From assembly GCA_002929055.1 (NCBI GenBank), contig PERY01000008.1, positions 1-64,000 of the forward strand: DNA of 64,000 nt. Direction: 5' to 3'. The notes beneath the pieces are model-generated. The model searched no databases, was not told the origin of the DNA, and worked only from the letters and a program-made list of their open reading frames with translations. Position 1 is the stretch's first letter, and each line of letters opens with the position of its first letter. Shown here in pieces: positions 36,134-45,915 of the stretch. The translations under genes were made by a program, and so were the position numbers. This stretch comes from Methylocystis sp. Lineage in GTDB: Bacteria; Pseudomonadota; Alphaproteobacteria; Rhizobiales; Beijerinckiaceae.

Positions 36134-37078
36134 ATGATGTTGAACGCCCTCGCCATCGTCCTTGAAGAGCCGGGCCGGCTGGCCCTCAGCCGTCTTCCGA
36201 TCGACCCGCCGGGGCCCGCGGACGTCGTCGTTGAAACGGCCTGGAGCGGAATCAGCACAGGCACCGAGCGACTCCTTTACGCGGGGCGCATGCCAGACTT
36301 CCCCGGCATGGGCTATCCGCTCGTCCCCGGTTACGAAACGGTTGGCGAAGTCGTCGAAGCCGGCCCCGAAAGCGGCTTCGCCGTCGGACAACGCGTCTTC
36401 GTCCCCGGCGCAACTTGCTACGGCGCGGTGCGCGGACTCTTTGGCGGCGCCTCTTCGCATCTCGTTGCGAAGGGCGCCCGAGTCGTCGCCATCCCGGCTG
36501 AACTCGGTGACAAGGGCGTACTGCTCGCCCTCGCAGCGACGGCCTTGCATGCACGCGGCGGCTCCGAGCCGCAAGGCCCCGAACTGATCGTTGGACATGG
36601 CGTTCTTGGTCGCCTGCTCGCCCGCATCTGCGTCGCCGTCGGCGGCGCCCCGACCGTGTGGGAACGCAACCCGCAACGGGCCGGCGGCGGCGAAGGCTAC
36701 GACGTCCTCGCGCCCGAAGAAGACAAGCGTCGCGACTATCGCGTCATCTATGACGTGAGCGGCGATCCGACGATCCTCGACGATCTCATCGCCCGCCTTG
36801 CGCCCGGCGGCGAGATCGTTCTCGCGGGCTTCTACGAACGTCCGCTGGCCTTCGCCTTTCCGCCCGCCTTCATGCGTGAGGCGCGCCTGCGCGTCGCGGC
36901 ACAATGGCGCCCCGGCGATCTGGCCGATGTCGTTCGCCTCGTCGAAGACGGCCGCCTCTCGCTCGATGAACTCATCACGCATCGGCGCTTCGCGCTGCAG
37001 GCGCAGGACGCCTATCCGATCGCGTTCAACAATCCATCCTGCCTGAAAATGGTTCTCGACTGGAGAGCGGTAGCATGA
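36134..37078 (+). CDS. bchC: 3-hydroxyethyl bacteriochlorophyllide a dehydrogenase
   Basis: BchC oxidises the 3-hydroxyethyl group to acetyl in bacteriochlorophyllide a formation. The 314-residue protein is a zinc-alcohol-dehydrogenase relative with AWSGISTGTERLLYAGRMP, LVPGYETVGEV, and the Rossmann segment LIVGHGVLGRLLARI. Two adjacent in-frame ATGs (36134 and 36137) offer the start. It is preceded by tandem PpsR sites and overlaps bchX in an ATGA. Confidence 0.95.
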   Translation: MMLNALAIVLEEPGRLALSRLPIDPPGPADVVVETAWSGISTGTERLLYAGRMPDFPGMGYPLVPGYETVGEVVEAGPESGFAVGQRVFVPGATCYGAVRGLFGGASSHLVAKGARVVAIPAELGDKGVLLALAATALHARGGSEPQGPELIVGHGVLGRLLARICVAVGGAPTVWERNPQRAGGGEGYDVLAPEEDKRRDYRVIYDVSGDPTILDDLIARLAPGGEIVLAGFYERPLAFAFPPAFMREARLRVAAQWRPGDLADVVRLVEDGRLSLDELITHRRFALQAQDAYPIAFNNPSCLKMVLDWRAVA

Positions 37079-38091
37079 ACTTCAACGAAGGGTTTCTCAC
37101 CGCTGAAGAACGCGCCAATCCGCCCGCGCATTCATTGCGCGCGGAGGCCGCAATCGAGCCTGATCCCACGCCGACGACAGCGACGAAAGAGACGCAGATC
37201 ATCGCCATCTATGGCAAGGGCGGCATCGGCAAGAGCTTCACCCTCGCCAACCTCTCCTACATGATGGCGCAGCAGGGCAAGAAGGTTCTGCTCATTGGCT
37301 GCGACCCCAAGAGCGACACGACCTCGTTGCTCTTTGGCGGCCGCGCCTGCCCCACCATCATCGAAACATCGACAAAGAAGAAGCTCGCTGGCGATCAGGT
37401 CGCGATCGGCGACGTCTGCTTCAAGCGCGACGGCGTCTTCGCCATGGAGCTTGGCGGGCCGGAAGTCGGACGCGGCTGCGGCGGGCGCGGCATCATTCAC
37501 GGCTTCGAGCTGCTCGAAAAGCTTGGTTTCCATGAATGGGGCTTCGATTACGTTCTGCTCGACTTCCTTGGTGACGTTGTCTGTGGCGGCTTCGGCCTGC
37601 CGATCGCGCGCGACATGTGCCAGAAGGTCATCGTCGTCGGCTCCAACGACCTTCAGTCTCTCTACGTCGCCAACAATGTCTGCTCGGCGGTGGAATATTT
37701 CCGCAAGCTGGGCGGCAATGTCGGCGTAGGCGGCCTGGTCATCAACAAGGACGACGGCACCGGCGAGGCGCAGGCCTTTGCGCAGGCCGCGGGCATTCCG
37801 ATCCTCGCATCGATTCCCGCCGATGAGGACATCCGCCGCAAGAGCGCGAATTACGAAATCATCGGCAAGCCAGAGGGACGCTGGGGGGCGCTCTTCGCGG
37901 AGCTCGCGAGCAATGTCGCCGACGCGAAGCCCAATCAGCCCAAGCCCCTGACGCAGGACCAGTTGCTCGGCCTCTTCTCCGGCGAATCCGTCGGTCGCGA
38001 CGTCGTGCTGGAGCCCGCGACGCAGGAAGATATGTGCGGCGCGACGCTCACGCAGAAGCCGTCGCTCGAAGTCGTCTACGAGAGCATCTGA
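37075..38091 (+). CDS. bchX: chlorophyllide a reductase iron protein subunit X
   Basis: BchX is the ATP-dependent electron donor of chlorophyllide a reductase, homologous to nitrogenase NifH and BchL. The 338-residue protein has a charged N-terminal extension of about 40 residues, the P-loop YGKGGIGKSF, GCDPKSDTTS, the [4Fe-4S] ligand region with CGGRG, and a second cysteine in DVVCGGFGLP. Its start overlaps bchC. BchXYZ reduces the C7-C8 bond of ring B. Confidence 0.96.
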   Translation: MNFNEGFLTAEERANPPAHSLRAEAAIEPDPTPTTATKETQIIAIYGKGGIGKSFTLANLSYMMAQQGKKVLLIGCDPKSDTTSLLFGGRACPTIIETSTKKKLAGDQVAIGDVCFKRDGVFAMELGGPEVGRGCGGRGIIHGFELLEKLGFHEWGFDYVLLDFLGDVVCGGFGLPIARDMCQKVIVVGSNDLQSLYVANNVCSAVEYFRKLGGNVGVGGLVINKDDGTGEAQAFAQAAGIPILASIPADEDIRRKSANYEIIGKPEGRWGALFAELASNVADAKPNQPKPLTQDQLLGLFSGESVGRDVVLEPATQEDMCGATLTQKPSLEVVYESI

Positions 38092-38102
38092 GGGAGCGCG
38101 CG

Positions 38103-39650
38103 ATGGACGACCTCGGCTCTTGCAAGAACGGTTCTCCGATCGAACCCGCCAGCGACGTCAATCTGACGGCGGCGCGGACGGATGGCCTCGGTTGTCACGC
38201 GGGCAAGGACAAGATGCGCGAGGCGGCGAAGGCCGCGGGGTTGAGCGAAACGCTCGGTCAATATGCAAAGGACTATCCGCAGGGCCCGCACGACCAGCCG
38301 CAAAGCATGTGTCCCGCCTTCGGCTCGCTGCGCGTCGGTCTGCGCATGCGCCGGACGGCGATGGTGCTGTCGGGCTCCGCCTGCTGCGTGTACGGCCTGA
38401 CCTTCACCTCGCATTTTTACGGCGCCAGGCGGACGGTCGGCTATGTGCCGTTCAGTTCCGAGACGCTCGTCACAGGAAAATTGTTCGAGGACATTCGCGA
38501 GGCTGTGCACCAGCTCGCCGACCCGCAACTCTACGACTCGGTCGTCATCATAAATCTTTGCGTGCCGACAGCGTCGGGCGTGCCGCTGCGTCTCCTGCCA
38601 AAGGAGATCAATGGCGTGCGCATCATCGGGATCGACGTGCCGGGTTTTGGCGTGCCGACCCATGCCGAAGCCAAGGACGTTCTCGCCGGCGCCATGCTGC
38701 GCTTCGCGCGGCTCGAAGCCGAGCAGGGTCCGGTCCAGGCGCCGCGAACGTTGCGTTCAGATAAGCCGACCGTCTCGCTTCTCGGCGAAATGTTCCCCGC
38801 CGATCCCATGCAGCTCGGCGCCATGCTCGATCTCCTCGGCCTCGCCGCCGGCCCCGTGGTCCCGACTCGCGAATGGCGCGAACTTTATGGTGCGCTCGAT
38901 TGCGCCGCGGTGGCCGCGATCCATCCTTTCTACGCCTCGTGCGTGCGTGAATTCGAGGCGGCCGGACGCCGCGTGATCGGCTCCGCGCCGGTTGGCCACG
39001 ACGGCACAGCCGACTGGCTCGACGCGATTGGCGACGCCTGCAATGTGGCGCGCGACGCCATCGACGCCGCGAAGAATCGCCTGCTGCCCGCCATCAAGGG
39101 CGCGCTGGCGGCGACGCCGATCAAGGGCCGGATCACCCTGTCGGGCTATGAAGGCTCCGAACTTCTCGTCGGGCGTCTCCTTGTCGAGTCCGGCGCCGAT
39201 CTTCGCTACGTCGGCACAGCCTGCCCGCGCTCGCGCTTCTCCGACGCCGACCGCGAATGGCTCGAAGCCAAGGGCGTGCATGTGCAGTTTCGCGCGTCGC
39301 TCGAGCAGGATCTTGCGGCCTATCAGGAGTTCAAGCCTGATCTTGCGATCGGCACGACTCCCGTCGTGCAGAAGGCGAAGCAGAATGCGACGCCCGCGCT
39401 CTATTTCACCAATCTCATCTCCGCGCGCCCCTTGATGGGCGTCGCGGGCGCGGGGGCGCTCGCCAGGGTGATCAACACCGCAATTGGCAATCAATCTCGC
39501 TTCGACGAGATGAACGCCTTCTTCGCCGGCGTCGGCGCGGGATACGCCGCTGGCGTCTGGCAGGATGTCCCTCGCGACCGTCCCGAGTTTCGCAAGAAGC
39601 AGCGCGCGAAGCTGGCCCGCAAGCCGTCCGAGGAGATGGGCGCATGCTAG
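38103..39650 (+). CDS. bchY: chlorophyllide a reductase subunit Y
   Basis: BchY forms the catalytic NB-like core of chlorophyllide a reductase together with BchZ, receiving electrons from BchX at a bridging iron-sulfur cluster. The 515-residue protein has cysteines in [20 protein letters not shown] and [10 protein letters not shown], and the C-terminal TRP-like [16 protein letters not shown]. The ATG at 38103 was chosen over the longer open frame because it follows the bchX stop by eleven bases with GAGGGAG ahead. It overlaps bchZ by seven bases. Confidence 0.95.
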   Translation: MDDLGSCKNGSPIEPASDVNLTAARTDGLGCHAGKDKMREAAKAAGLSETLGQYAKDYPQGPHDQPQSMCPAFGSLRVGLRMRRTAMVLSGSACCVYGLTFTSHFYGARRTVGYVPFSSETLVTGKLFEDIREAVHQLADPQLYDSVVIINLCVPTASGVPLRLLPKEINGVRIIGIDVPGFGVPTHAEAKDVLAGAMLRFARLEAEQGPVQAPRTLRSDKPTVSLLGEMFPADPMQLGAMLDLLGLAAGPVVPTREWRELYGALDCAAVAAIHPFYASCVREFEAAGRRVIGSAPVGHDGTADWLDAIGDACNVARDAIDAAKNRLLPAIKGALAATPIKGRITLSGYEGSELLVGRLLVESGADLRYVGTACPRSRFSDADREWLEAKGVHVQFRASLEQDLAAYQEFKPDLAIGTTPVVQKAKQNATPALYFTNLISARPLMGVAGAGALARVINTAIGNQSRFDEMNAFFAGVGAGYAAGVWQDVPRDRPEFRKKQRAKLARKPSEEMGAC

Positions 39651-41101
39651 TCCTCGACCACGATCGCGCCGGCGGCTATTGGGGCGCTGTTTACGTCTTC
39701 ACTGCGATCAAGGGCCTTCAGGTCGTGATCGACGGACCTGTCGGCTGCGAAAATCTGCCGGTCACTTCGGTTCTTCATTACACCGATGCGCTGCCGCCGC
39801 ACGAACTGCCCATCGTCGTAACTGGCCTGGCGGAAGAAGAGCTTGGTCGGCATGGCACGGAAGGGGCGATGAAGCGCGCGCATGCAACGCTCGATCCGGA
39901 TCTTCCCAGCGTCGTCGTCACCGGCTCCATCGCCGAAATGATCGGCGGCGGCGTGACGCCGGAGGGCACGGGGATACAGCGCTTTCTGCCGCGCACGATC
40001 GACGAGGATCAATGGCAGTGCGCCAATCGCGCCATGAGCTGGCTCTGGAGCGAATACGGCCCCAAGAAGGGCCAGGCGCCAAAGCGTAAGGAGCGCGCGC
40101 CGGGCGAGAAGCCACGCGTGAACATCATCGGCCCCTCGTACGGCGTCTTCAACATGCCGTCGGACCTTGCCGAGATTCGCCGTCTCGTCGAAGGCGTTGG
40201 CGCCGAGATCAACATGGTGTTTCCGCTCGGCAGCCACGTCGCCGACACGCCGCGCCTTGCAGACGCGGACGTGAACATCTGCATGTATCGCGAGTTCGGC
40301 CGCCAGCTCTGCGAAATGCTGGATCGACCCTATCTGCAGGCGCCGATCGGGCTGCACAGCACGACGAAATTCCTGCGCACCCTTGGGCAAGAGCTCGGTC
40401 TCGATCCGGAGCCCTTCATCGAGCGAGAAAAACATACGACGATCAAGCCGCTCTGGGATCTGTGGCGCTCGGTCACGCAAGACTTCTTCGGGACCGCCTC
40501 CTTCGGCGTCGTCGCGACCGAGACCTACGCGCGGGGCCTGCGCAATTTTCTCGAAGACGAAATGGGCCTGCCCTGCACCTTCGCCATCAGCCGCAAACCC
40601 GGCGAAAAAACAGACAACGCCGCCATTCGCGCTGCGCTCCGCGAGACGCCGCCGCTCGTTCTGTTCGGCAGCTACAATGAGCGCATGTACGCCGCAGAGG
40701 CGGGTGGGCGATCGATGTACATTCCGGCGTCTTTCCCCGGCGCCGTCATTCGCCGTCATACCGGAACGCCCTTCATGGGCTACGCGGGCGCCGTCTACCT
40801 CGTGCAGGAAGTCTGCAACGCATTGTTCGACGCGCTCTTCAACATTCTGCCGTTGGGTACGGAACTCGACAAGGTCGCACCGACGCCTGCGCGCCTCCAT
40901 CGTGAGATCCCCTGGGAAGACGCCGCGAAGACGATGCTCGACGAGCTTGTCGAAGCGACGCCTGTGCTCGTGCGCATCTCGGCGGCGAAGCGTCTGCGCG
41001 ATGCGGCTGAAAGCGAGACGCGGCGCGCTGGAGACGAATCGGTCACGCCGGTGCGCGTCGAGAAAGCGCGGGAACTTGTGATGGAAGGGAAAGGCGCATG
41101 A
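39644..41101 (+). CDS. bchZ: chlorophyllide a reductase subunit Z
   Basis: BchZ is the partner of BchY in the COR catalytic complex. The 485-residue protein opens with [20 protein letters not shown] and includes the cluster cysteine in [21 protein letters not shown]. The C-terminal domain ([20 protein letters not shown]) is typical of BchZ and BchB. Its start lies inside bchY, and its stop overlaps a 33-codon ORF in an ATGA. Confidence 0.95.
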   Translation: MLVLDHDRAGGYWGAVYVFTAIKGLQVVIDGPVGCENLPVTSVLHYTDALPPHELPIVVTGLAEEELGRHGTEGAMKRAHATLDPDLPSVVVTGSIAEMIGGGVTPEGTGIQRFLPRTIDEDQWQCANRAMSWLWSEYGPKKGQAPKRKERAPGEKPRVNIIGPSYGVFNMPSDLAEIRRLVEGVGAEINMVFPLGSHVADTPRLADADVNICMYREFGRQLCEMLDRPYLQAPIGLHSTTKFLRTLGQELGLDPEPFIEREKHTTIKPLWDLWRSVTQDFFGTASFGVVATETYARGLRNFLEDEMGLPCTFAISRKPGEKTDNAAIRAALRETPPLVLFGSYNERMYAAEAGGRSMYIPASFPGAVIRRHTGTPFMGYAGAVYLVQEVCNALFDALFNILPLGTELDKVAPTPARLHREIPWEDAAKTMLDELVEATPVLVRISAAKRLRDAAESETRRAGDESVTPVRVEKARELVMEGKGA

Positions 41102-41199
41102 TGCTCTCTTCGTCCCCCGCCCCCAGCCGTAAATTTGCGCACCGCGAAGGCGGCTGTGCGAATGCAATGCATTTCGTTTGCAGGAAGGAGAAGCCATGA
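41098..41199 (+). CDS. 33-residue ORF coupled to bchZ and the pufQ-like gene
   Basis: The ATG at 41098 overlaps the bchZ stop (ATGA), and the TGA at 41197-41199 overlaps the ATG of the next gene (ATGA). The gap between bchZ and the pufQ-like gene is thus entirely one reading frame. The peptide is serine/proline-rich at the start (MLSSSPAPS) and basic and cysteine-containing later ([14 protein letters not shown]). It could be a real small protein or a translated spacer that couples ribosomes from bchZ to pufQ. No homologue was recognised. Confidence 0.4.
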   Translation: MMLSSSPAPSRKFAHREGGCANAMHFVCRKEKP

Positions 41200-41447
41200 G
41201 CCTCGCCATCTATTCGACGCCGTCCCCCCGCGCCGGAAGGTTCAAATTAGCGCTCGCGCTTGGCGCGCTGTTTCCGCTGTTCTTCGGGACGGCGGCGATC
41301 AGGCGGCTGCTTGCGCGCTTCCATATTCGTAACGAGCCGGATGCGTCGCGGCGCTCGGTCATCGGCGAAGCGCAGGAGAATATGTCAATCGCAGTGTCCT
41401 ACGCGCTCATGGCGCGAGCGATGCTTCAGAGCTTCGCGCGGCAATAG
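41196..41447 (+). CDS. pufQ: PufQ-like small membrane protein
   Basis: This 83-residue protein has a single hydrophobic segment ([18 protein letters not shown]) followed by a basic stretch. Its place between bchZ and pufB is where PufQ is found in Rhodobacter, and the size and topology fit. PufQ helps bacteriochlorophyll delivery or formation of pigment-protein complexes. I assign it mainly from context, because the sequence match is weak by eye. AAGGAG precedes the ATG at 41196 with good spacing. Confidence 0.5.
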   Translation: MSLAIYSTPSPRAGRFKLALALGALFPLFFGTAAIRRLLARFHIRNEPDASRRSVIGEAQENMSIAVSYALMARAMLQSFARQ

Positions 41448-41533
41448 CCGGGCGGAACGCCTGTCGTGACTTTGCGGTCGCGATATTTCGGCCGCGTAAG
41501 GCGTGCGCGGCGACGCCAACGGAGGTCAAGACA

Positions 41534-41686
41534 ATGACCAACGACAAGGAAAAATCGTCTTTGACAGGTTTGTCTGAGGCGGAAGCTCAGGAGTTCCACA
41601 AATTCTTCCTTCAAGGAATCCTCGGCTTCACGGCGACCTCGCTGGTCGCCCATGTTCTCATCTGGGTCTGGCGGCCCTGGTTCTGA
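41534..41686 (+). CDS. pufB: light-harvesting 1 (LH1) beta subunit
   Basis: This 50-residue LH1 beta polypeptide is a single transmembrane helix that ligates bacteriochlorophyll a around the reaction centre. The motif [13 protein letters not shown] precedes the membrane, the central histidine of [15 protein letters not shown] is the pigment ligand, and the C-terminus ends in the typical WRPWF. GGAGG lies about ten bases before the ATG. pufA follows after 28 bases. Confidence 0.96.
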   Translation: MTNDKEKSSLTGLSEAEAQEFHKFFLQGILGFTATSLVAHVLIWVWRPWF

Positions 41687-41714
41687 TCCTCGGGTCCAAT
41701 ATGGAGCGAATGAC

Positions 41715-41879
41715 ATGTGGAGAATCTGGTTGATCTTCGATCCGCGGCGCTCGCTGGTCGCGATCCTCTCCTTCGCTTTTATCATGGTGATGCTGAACCA
41801 TTTCATTCAGCTCAGCACACCACGTTACGGCTCATGGCTGAATAGCGAGCCGTGGCCGCCGAAGGCAGCAACGAAGTAG
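41715..41879 (+). CDS. pufA: light-harvesting 1 (LH1) alpha subunit
   Basis: This 54-residue LH1 alpha polypeptide starts [12 protein letters not shown], the usual N-terminal interface motif. The transmembrane helix carries the bacteriochlorophyll-binding histidine in LNHFIQLST, and the C-terminus is short and polar. It pairs with PufB to build the LH1 ring. Two hairpins follow before pufL. Confidence 0.95.
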   Translation: MWRIWLIFDPRRSLVAILSFAFIMVMLNHFIQLSTPRYGSWLNSEPWPPKAATK

Positions 41880-41893
41880 GACTTGCACAAGTC
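41880..41893 (+). promoter_or_regulatory. small hairpin directly after pufA
   Basis: GACTTG (41880-41885) pairs with CAAGTC (41888-41893), starting one base after the pufA stop codon. Together with the larger hairpin downstream it probably protects the pufBA segment from 3' exonucleases. Confidence 0.4.
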
Positions 41894-41898
41894 TGGCA

Positions 41899-41927
41899 GT
41901 GGGAGGCGGATTGCCGCCGCCTCTCAC
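41899..41927 (+). promoter_or_regulatory. pufA-pufL intercistronic stem-loop
   Basis: GTGGGAGGCGG (41899-41909) pairs with CCGCCTCTCAC (41917-41927) over eleven pairs including one G-T, with a seven-base loop. In Rhodobacter such hairpins between pufA and pufL stabilise the pufBA mRNA and give the excess of LH1 over reaction-centre protein. No T tract follows, so it is not a full terminator. Confidence 0.65.
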
Positions 41928-41985
41928 GTTCAATCAAACGGTTCCGTCGTCGAGAGAGCGCCGAAGGGACAAAGGGAGCCACCCC

Positions 41986-42810
41986 ATGGCAATGCTGAGC
42001 TTTGAACGCAAATACCGCGTGCGCGGCGGGACGCTCCTAGGAGGCGATCTGTTCGACTTCTGGGTCGGCCCTTTCTATGTCGGCCTGTTTGGCGTGACCA
42101 CCTTCATTTTTGCGACGCTTGGCACGTTGCTGATCGTATTCGCAGCGAGCCAGGGGCCGACATGGAACATCTGGCAGATCAACGTCGCGCCGCCGGATCT
42201 GAAATACGGGTTGGCGCTTGCGCCACTCAAAGAAGGCGGTCTCTGGCAGGTCATCACGGTCTGTGCGGTCGGCGCATTTGTTTCCTGGGCGCTGCGTGAA
42301 GTCGAAATCTGCCGCAAGCTGGGCATCGGCTACCATGTGCCCTTTGCATTTGCGGTTGCGATTTTCGCTTATGTGTCGCTGGTCATCATCCGACCCCTCC
42401 TGCTCGGCGCCTGGGGTTATGGCTTCCCCTATGGCATCATCAGCCATCTGGATTGGGTGTCGAACACCGGCTACCAATATCTGAACTTCCAATACAATCC
42501 CGCGCATATGATCGCGGTGTCGTTCTTCTTTGCAACGACGTTCGCTCTGTCGCTGCACGGCTCGCTCGTCCTTTCCGCGACCAACCCCGGCAAGGGCGAG
42601 GAAGTGAAGACGTCGGAGCATGAGGACACATTCTTTCGCGACGCCATCGGCTACTCCATTGGCACGCTCGGCATTCACCGCCTTGGCCTGTTCCTGGCGC
42701 TGTCGGCCGGTTTCTGGAGCGCCGTGTGCATCATCATCAGCGGCCCGTTCTGGACTCGCGGCTGGCCCGAGTGGTGGAACTGGTGGCTCAATCTTCCCGT
42801 CTGGCGCTGA
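41986..42810 (+). CDS. pufL: photosynthetic reaction centre L subunit
   Basis: PufL is one of the two membrane subunits binding the special pair, the accessory bacteriochlorophylls, a bacteriopheophytin and quinone QA/QB. The 274-residue protein begins [21 protein letters not shown]-like (after MA) and has five helices. Pigment and iron histidines lie in [31 protein letters not shown] and [15 protein letters not shown] precedes the ATG at 41986. It has normal family length. Confidence 0.97.
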   Translation: MAMLSFERKYRVRGGTLLGGDLFDFWVGPFYVGLFGVTTFIFATLGTLLIVFAASQGPTWNIWQINVAPPDLKYGLALAPLKEGGLWQVITVCAVGAFVSWALREVEICRKLGIGYHVPFAFAVAIFAYVSLVIIRPLLLGAWGYGFPYGIISHLDWVSNTGYQYLNFQYNPAHMIAVSFFFATTFALSLHGSLVLSATNPGKGEEVKTSEHEDTFFRDAIGYSIGTLGIHRLGLFLALSAGFWSAVCIIISGPFWTRGWPEWWNWWLNLPVWR

Positions 42811-42822
42811 GGGAGAGAACCC

Positions 42823-43800
42823 GTGGCTTATTATCAAAACATCTTCACACAGGTTCAGGTCCGCGGCGAAGCGCCCGAACCGGGCGTCGAGGTCGCGGGC
42901 CTCGAACGAACACGCGCAGCCGCTTTCGTCCACTTCTTTGGCCGCTTCGGCAATGCGCAGATCGGTCCGATCTATCTTGGTTATCTCGGTTCGCTGTCGC
43001 TCGCCTTGGGCTTCATCGCCTTCGAGATCATCGGTCTCAATATGTGGGCGTCTGTAAAGTGGGATCCACTTCAGTTCGTGCGGCAATTGCCTTGGCTCGC
43101 ACTCGAGCCGCCAAAGCCTGAATACGGACTGAAGATATTTCCGCCGCTCAGCGAAGGCGGCTGGTGGCTGATCGCCGGCTTCTTCCTGACTGCGTCCGTA
43201 TTGCTCTGGTGGTGGCGCATGTATCGGCGTGCGCGCGCGCTGGGTCTTGGCACGCATACGGCGTGGGCCTTTCTTTCGGCGATCTGGCTCTATCTCGTGC
43301 TCGGCTTCATTCGCCCGGTGCTCATGGGGAGTTGGAGCGAGGCGGTCCCATTTGGCATCTTCCCGCATCTCGACTGGACTTCGGCCTTCTCCATCCGCTA
43401 CGGCAATCTGTTCTATAATCCCTTCCACATGCTCTCGATCGTCTTCCTCTACGGATCGGCGCTTCTCTTCGCCATGCATGGCGCGACGATTCTTGCGGTG
43501 GGGCGTTTCGGCGGCGAACGCGAGATCGAACAGATTCTCGATCGCGGCACCGCTTCGGAGCGCGCAGCGCTGTTCTGGCGCTGGACGATGGGCTTCAACG
43601 CCACAATGGAGTCGATCCATCGCTGGGCATGGTGGTTCGCAGTTCTGACGACGCTGACGGGCGGCATCGGCATTCTTCTTACCGGAACGGTAGTCGACAA
43701 CTGGTATCTGTGGGGCGTGACGCATGGCCTTGCGCCCGAATATCCCCATGCCTTTCCACCGGTCGTCGACCCCGCCCTCGCCACAGGAGGCGCGCCATGA
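42823..43800 (+). CDS. pufM: photosynthetic reaction centre M subunit
   Basis: PufM pairs with PufL to form the reaction-centre core. The 325-residue protein has five membrane helices and ligand regions such as [37 protein letters not shown] and SIHRWAWW. It begins with GTG at 42823 after GGGAGAG. The C-terminus runs to the overlap with pufC (ATGA). Confidence 0.97.
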   Translation: MAYYQNIFTQVQVRGEAPEPGVEVAGLERTRAAAFVHFFGRFGNAQIGPIYLGYLGSLSLALGFIAFEIIGLNMWASVKWDPLQFVRQLPWLALEPPKPEYGLKIFPPLSEGGWWLIAGFFLTASVLLWWWRMYRRARALGLGTHTAWAFLSAIWLYLVLGFIRPVLMGSWSEAVPFGIFPHLDWTSAFSIRYGNLFYNPFHMLSIVFLYGSALLFAMHGATILAVGRFGGEREIEQILDRGTASERAALFWRWTMGFNATMESIHRWAWWFAVLTTLTGGIGILLTGTVVDNWYLWGVTHGLAPEYPHAFPPVVDPALATGGAP

Positions 43801-44825
43801 GAATCGTACTATCATTATTCGGCTTCCTCGCGGCGGCGTTTCTCACGATCATGATGTTCACGACCGCAGGCTGGGTGCGCCCGCCGATCGTCGGCGTTCA
43901 AACGGGCTTTCGCGGCACCGGTCAGGAGCAACTCGTGAGCGCGCAGGCAAAGCGCATCATCGAGGCCGCGAACGCGCTGCCGGAGGCGATCGACCCCGCC
44001 TCGCCTTCGGGCGAGCGGGCGACCGCCGCCTATAAGAACGTGAAGGTGCTGACCGACCTCAGCACCGAGCAGTTCAACCGCGTGATGGTCGCCATCACGC
44101 AGTGGGTTTCGCCCGAGCAGGGCTGCGCTTATTGCCACAACACGGAGAACCTTGCCGACGACGGGCTCTACACCAAGATCGTCGCACGACGGATGCTCGA
44201 GATGACGCGCGACATCAACAAGAACTACACGGCGCATGTCGCCGACACCGGCGTGACCTGCTACACCTGTCACCGTGGGCAGCCGGTGCCCAGCAACATC
44301 TGGTTCGAGAACAAAGGCGGCCCGCACGCGGGCGGCTGGTCGGCTCACAACTACGGATTCGGTCATCCAGGCGCTGCTAATGGATCGACAGCGATGACCA
44401 TCGATCCCTTGACGCCGCATCTCTTTGACAACGCCAAGATCCGCGTGCAGGCCAGCACGTCGTTGCCAGAAGGAACCTCGAACGCCTCGATCCAGCAGAC
44501 CGAGCAGACCTATGCGCTCATGATCCATATATCACAGGGTTTGGGCGTGAACTGCACCTTTTGTCACAACTCTCGCAATTGGGCGAGTTGGGAGCAGAGC
44601 AATCCGCAGCGCGTGACCGCCTGGCACGGGCTGTTCATGATGCGGGAACTGAACGGCGCCTATCTCGAGCCGTTGAAGGTTTCCTATCCGGAGAACCGGC
44701 TTGGACCGCTCGGCGACGCGCCCAAGGCGAACTGCGCGACCTGTCACCAGGGCGTCAGCAAGCCGCTCCTGGGCCAGAGCATGGCGAAGGATTTCCCGGA
44801 GCTCGGCGGCAAGAGCGCGCCGTGA
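43797..44825 (+). CDS. pufC: photosynthetic reaction centre tetraheme cytochrome c subunit
   Basis: PufC sits on the periplasmic face of the reaction centre and re-reduces the special pair through four c-type hemes. The 342-residue protein carries four CxxCH sites: CAYCH (about residue 112), CYTCH (155), CTFCH (253) and CATCH (314). Methionine axial ligands lie in the preceding helices. The N-terminus has a hydrophobic segment ([21 protein letters not shown]) but no lipobox cysteine, so it is probably anchored by an uncleaved helix. It overlaps pufM and is followed by a strong terminator. Confidence 0.95.
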   Translation: MRIVLSLFGFLAAAFLTIMMFTTAGWVRPPIVGVQTGFRGTGQEQLVSAQAKRIIEAANALPEAIDPASPSGERATAAYKNVKVLTDLSTEQFNRVMVAITQWVSPEQGCAYCHNTENLADDGLYTKIVARRMLEMTRDINKNYTAHVADTGVTCYTCHRGQPVPSNIWFENKGGPHAGGWSAHNYGFGHPGAANGSTAMTIDPLTPHLFDNAKIRVQASTSLPEGTSNASIQQTEQTYALMIHISQGLGVNCTFCHNSRNWASWEQSNPQRVTAWHGLFMMRELNGAYLEPLKVSYPENRLGPLGDAPKANCATCHQGVSKPLLGQSMAKDFPELGGKSAP

Positions 44826-44836
44826 CTCCCCGACTC

Positions 44837-44867
44837 GCCCGGCCGGCCAAAACCGGCCGGGCGCCCT
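44837..44867 (+). terminator. intrinsic terminator after pufC
   Basis: GCCCGGCCGG (44837-44846) and CCGGCCGGGC (44853-44862) form a perfect ten-pair GC stem with a CCAAAA loop, followed by GCCC and TTTTT. It lies eleven bases after the pufC stop and ends the superoperon. Confidence 0.85.
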
Positions 44868-44967
44868 TTTTGGTCATTTTCGATCCAAGTTTCACGGATT
44901 TGTTAAGCCGCTTGCAATTCGGACTTTGCTTTCGTTTCGATGGGCGATAAGCGGGGAGGAACGAGCC

Positions 44968-45300
44968 GTGTGCACTCTGGAGAGCGCGTTGCAAGATGAG
45001 TGCGTCAGCGTTGTTCAAAGGCAGGACGACGAGGGCGCCTATATGATCCGCATCGGAGAGCTCGAGACGGTGATCACGATCCGCCTGAGACGAACCTGGG
45101 GCTCACGCACCGCCTATCGACAAAGCCACGCCATCAAGACGCCGCGCCAGCCCTGTCCCTATTGGAGTTGCGCGCCAGAGGCGGAGACGCCGGGCGACGC
45201 GCTGCGAAAGGCGATCACCGGGCTCACAATGCATTATCGCAAGGCGGTGGGCGAAGGTTACGCCCCCACGGAAGACTGGCTCGTTCCGGCTAACGGATGA
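44968..45300 (+). CDS. hypothetical protein between pufC and bchJ
   Basis: I do not recognise this 110-residue soluble protein. It begins with GTG at 44968, preceded by GGGGAGGA at good spacing. Visible features are an N-terminal acidic part with cysteines (CTLESALQDECVS), a predicted beta region (YMIRIGELETVITIRLRR), a CPYWSC pair and a helical C-terminus. It lies just after the puf terminator and its stop is three bases from the convergent bchJ stop. Being inside the photosynthesis cluster suggests, but does not prove, a related role. Confidence 0.55.
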   Translation: MCTLESALQDECVSVVQRQDDEGAYMIRIGELETVITIRLRRTWGSRTAYRQSHAIKTPRQPCPYWSCAPEAETPGDALRKAITGLTMHYRKAVGEGYAPTEDWLVPANG

Positions 45301-45303
45301 CGA

Positions 45304-45915
45304 CTACCAGCGCAGCTCGAAAACGCACGCCTTCCCACCCGTCGCCTCGCACTCCACTTCGTGGACCCGAAGTTCGTCGCCGATGATCTCGCCAAAGACG
45401 CGCTCGAAGGTCGCGGCGAAATAGCTGCAGGCGGGCTCCCTTGTATGAAGCTCCTTGCAGACCGGCGAGCCTGCGATGCGTAGCCGAAACCCTGTCGCAT
45501 GATCGTAGGAAAACGCACCGCTCCCGACGAAGGTCCAGGCATGGCGCTCAATCGCCGCCGCAAGAATGCGCGACGCGAGAGAACGCGGCAGCATCTTGAG
45601 CACGCGCTGAGCCAACCGGGGGATGCGGTTCGAGAGCAGATAGTCGCCCGTGAGGCGGCCAGCGAGCCTGGAGACGAGGGCGGCCTGCAGTTCGCCGAGG
45701 CGCTCGACGGCGACGCGATGAAGCCGGGCGACATCGATTTCCGGAACCATCCGCGTTGGAGGCTCCGTGAGGTGACGGGCAAGGCCGGCCGCCGCGAATA
45801 TCTCGCGACACTGCGTCCCGCCGCATTCCGAAGTCAGAGCCTGCGCCATGCGTGTGATGGCGTTCGGCCCGATGACCGCAGCGCCTGTAGCAGCCTCAGT
45901 GGACGTGATGCTCAT
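45304..45915 (-). CDS. bchJ: BchJ, V4R-domain bacteriochlorophyll synthesis protein
   Basis: BchJ was once called a 4-vinyl (8-vinyl) reductase, but genetic work points to an accessory or chaperone role in bacteriochlorophyll synthesis. The 203-residue protein has an N-terminal helical part and a C-terminal V4R domain ([21 protein letters not shown] and [20 protein letters not shown]) with conserved cysteines. The ATG at 45915 lies inside the 3' end of bchE, so the two are co-translated. Confidence 0.9.
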   Translation of the reverse strand: MSITSTEAATGAAVIGPNAITRMAQALTSECGGTQCREIFAAAGLARHLTEPPTRMVPEIDVARLHRVAVERLGELQAALVSRLAGRLTGDYLLSNRIPRLAQRVLKMLPRSLASRILAAAIERHAWTFVGSGAFSYDHATGFRLRIAGSPVCKELHTREPACSYFAATFERVFGEIIGDELRVHEVECEATGGKACVFELRW

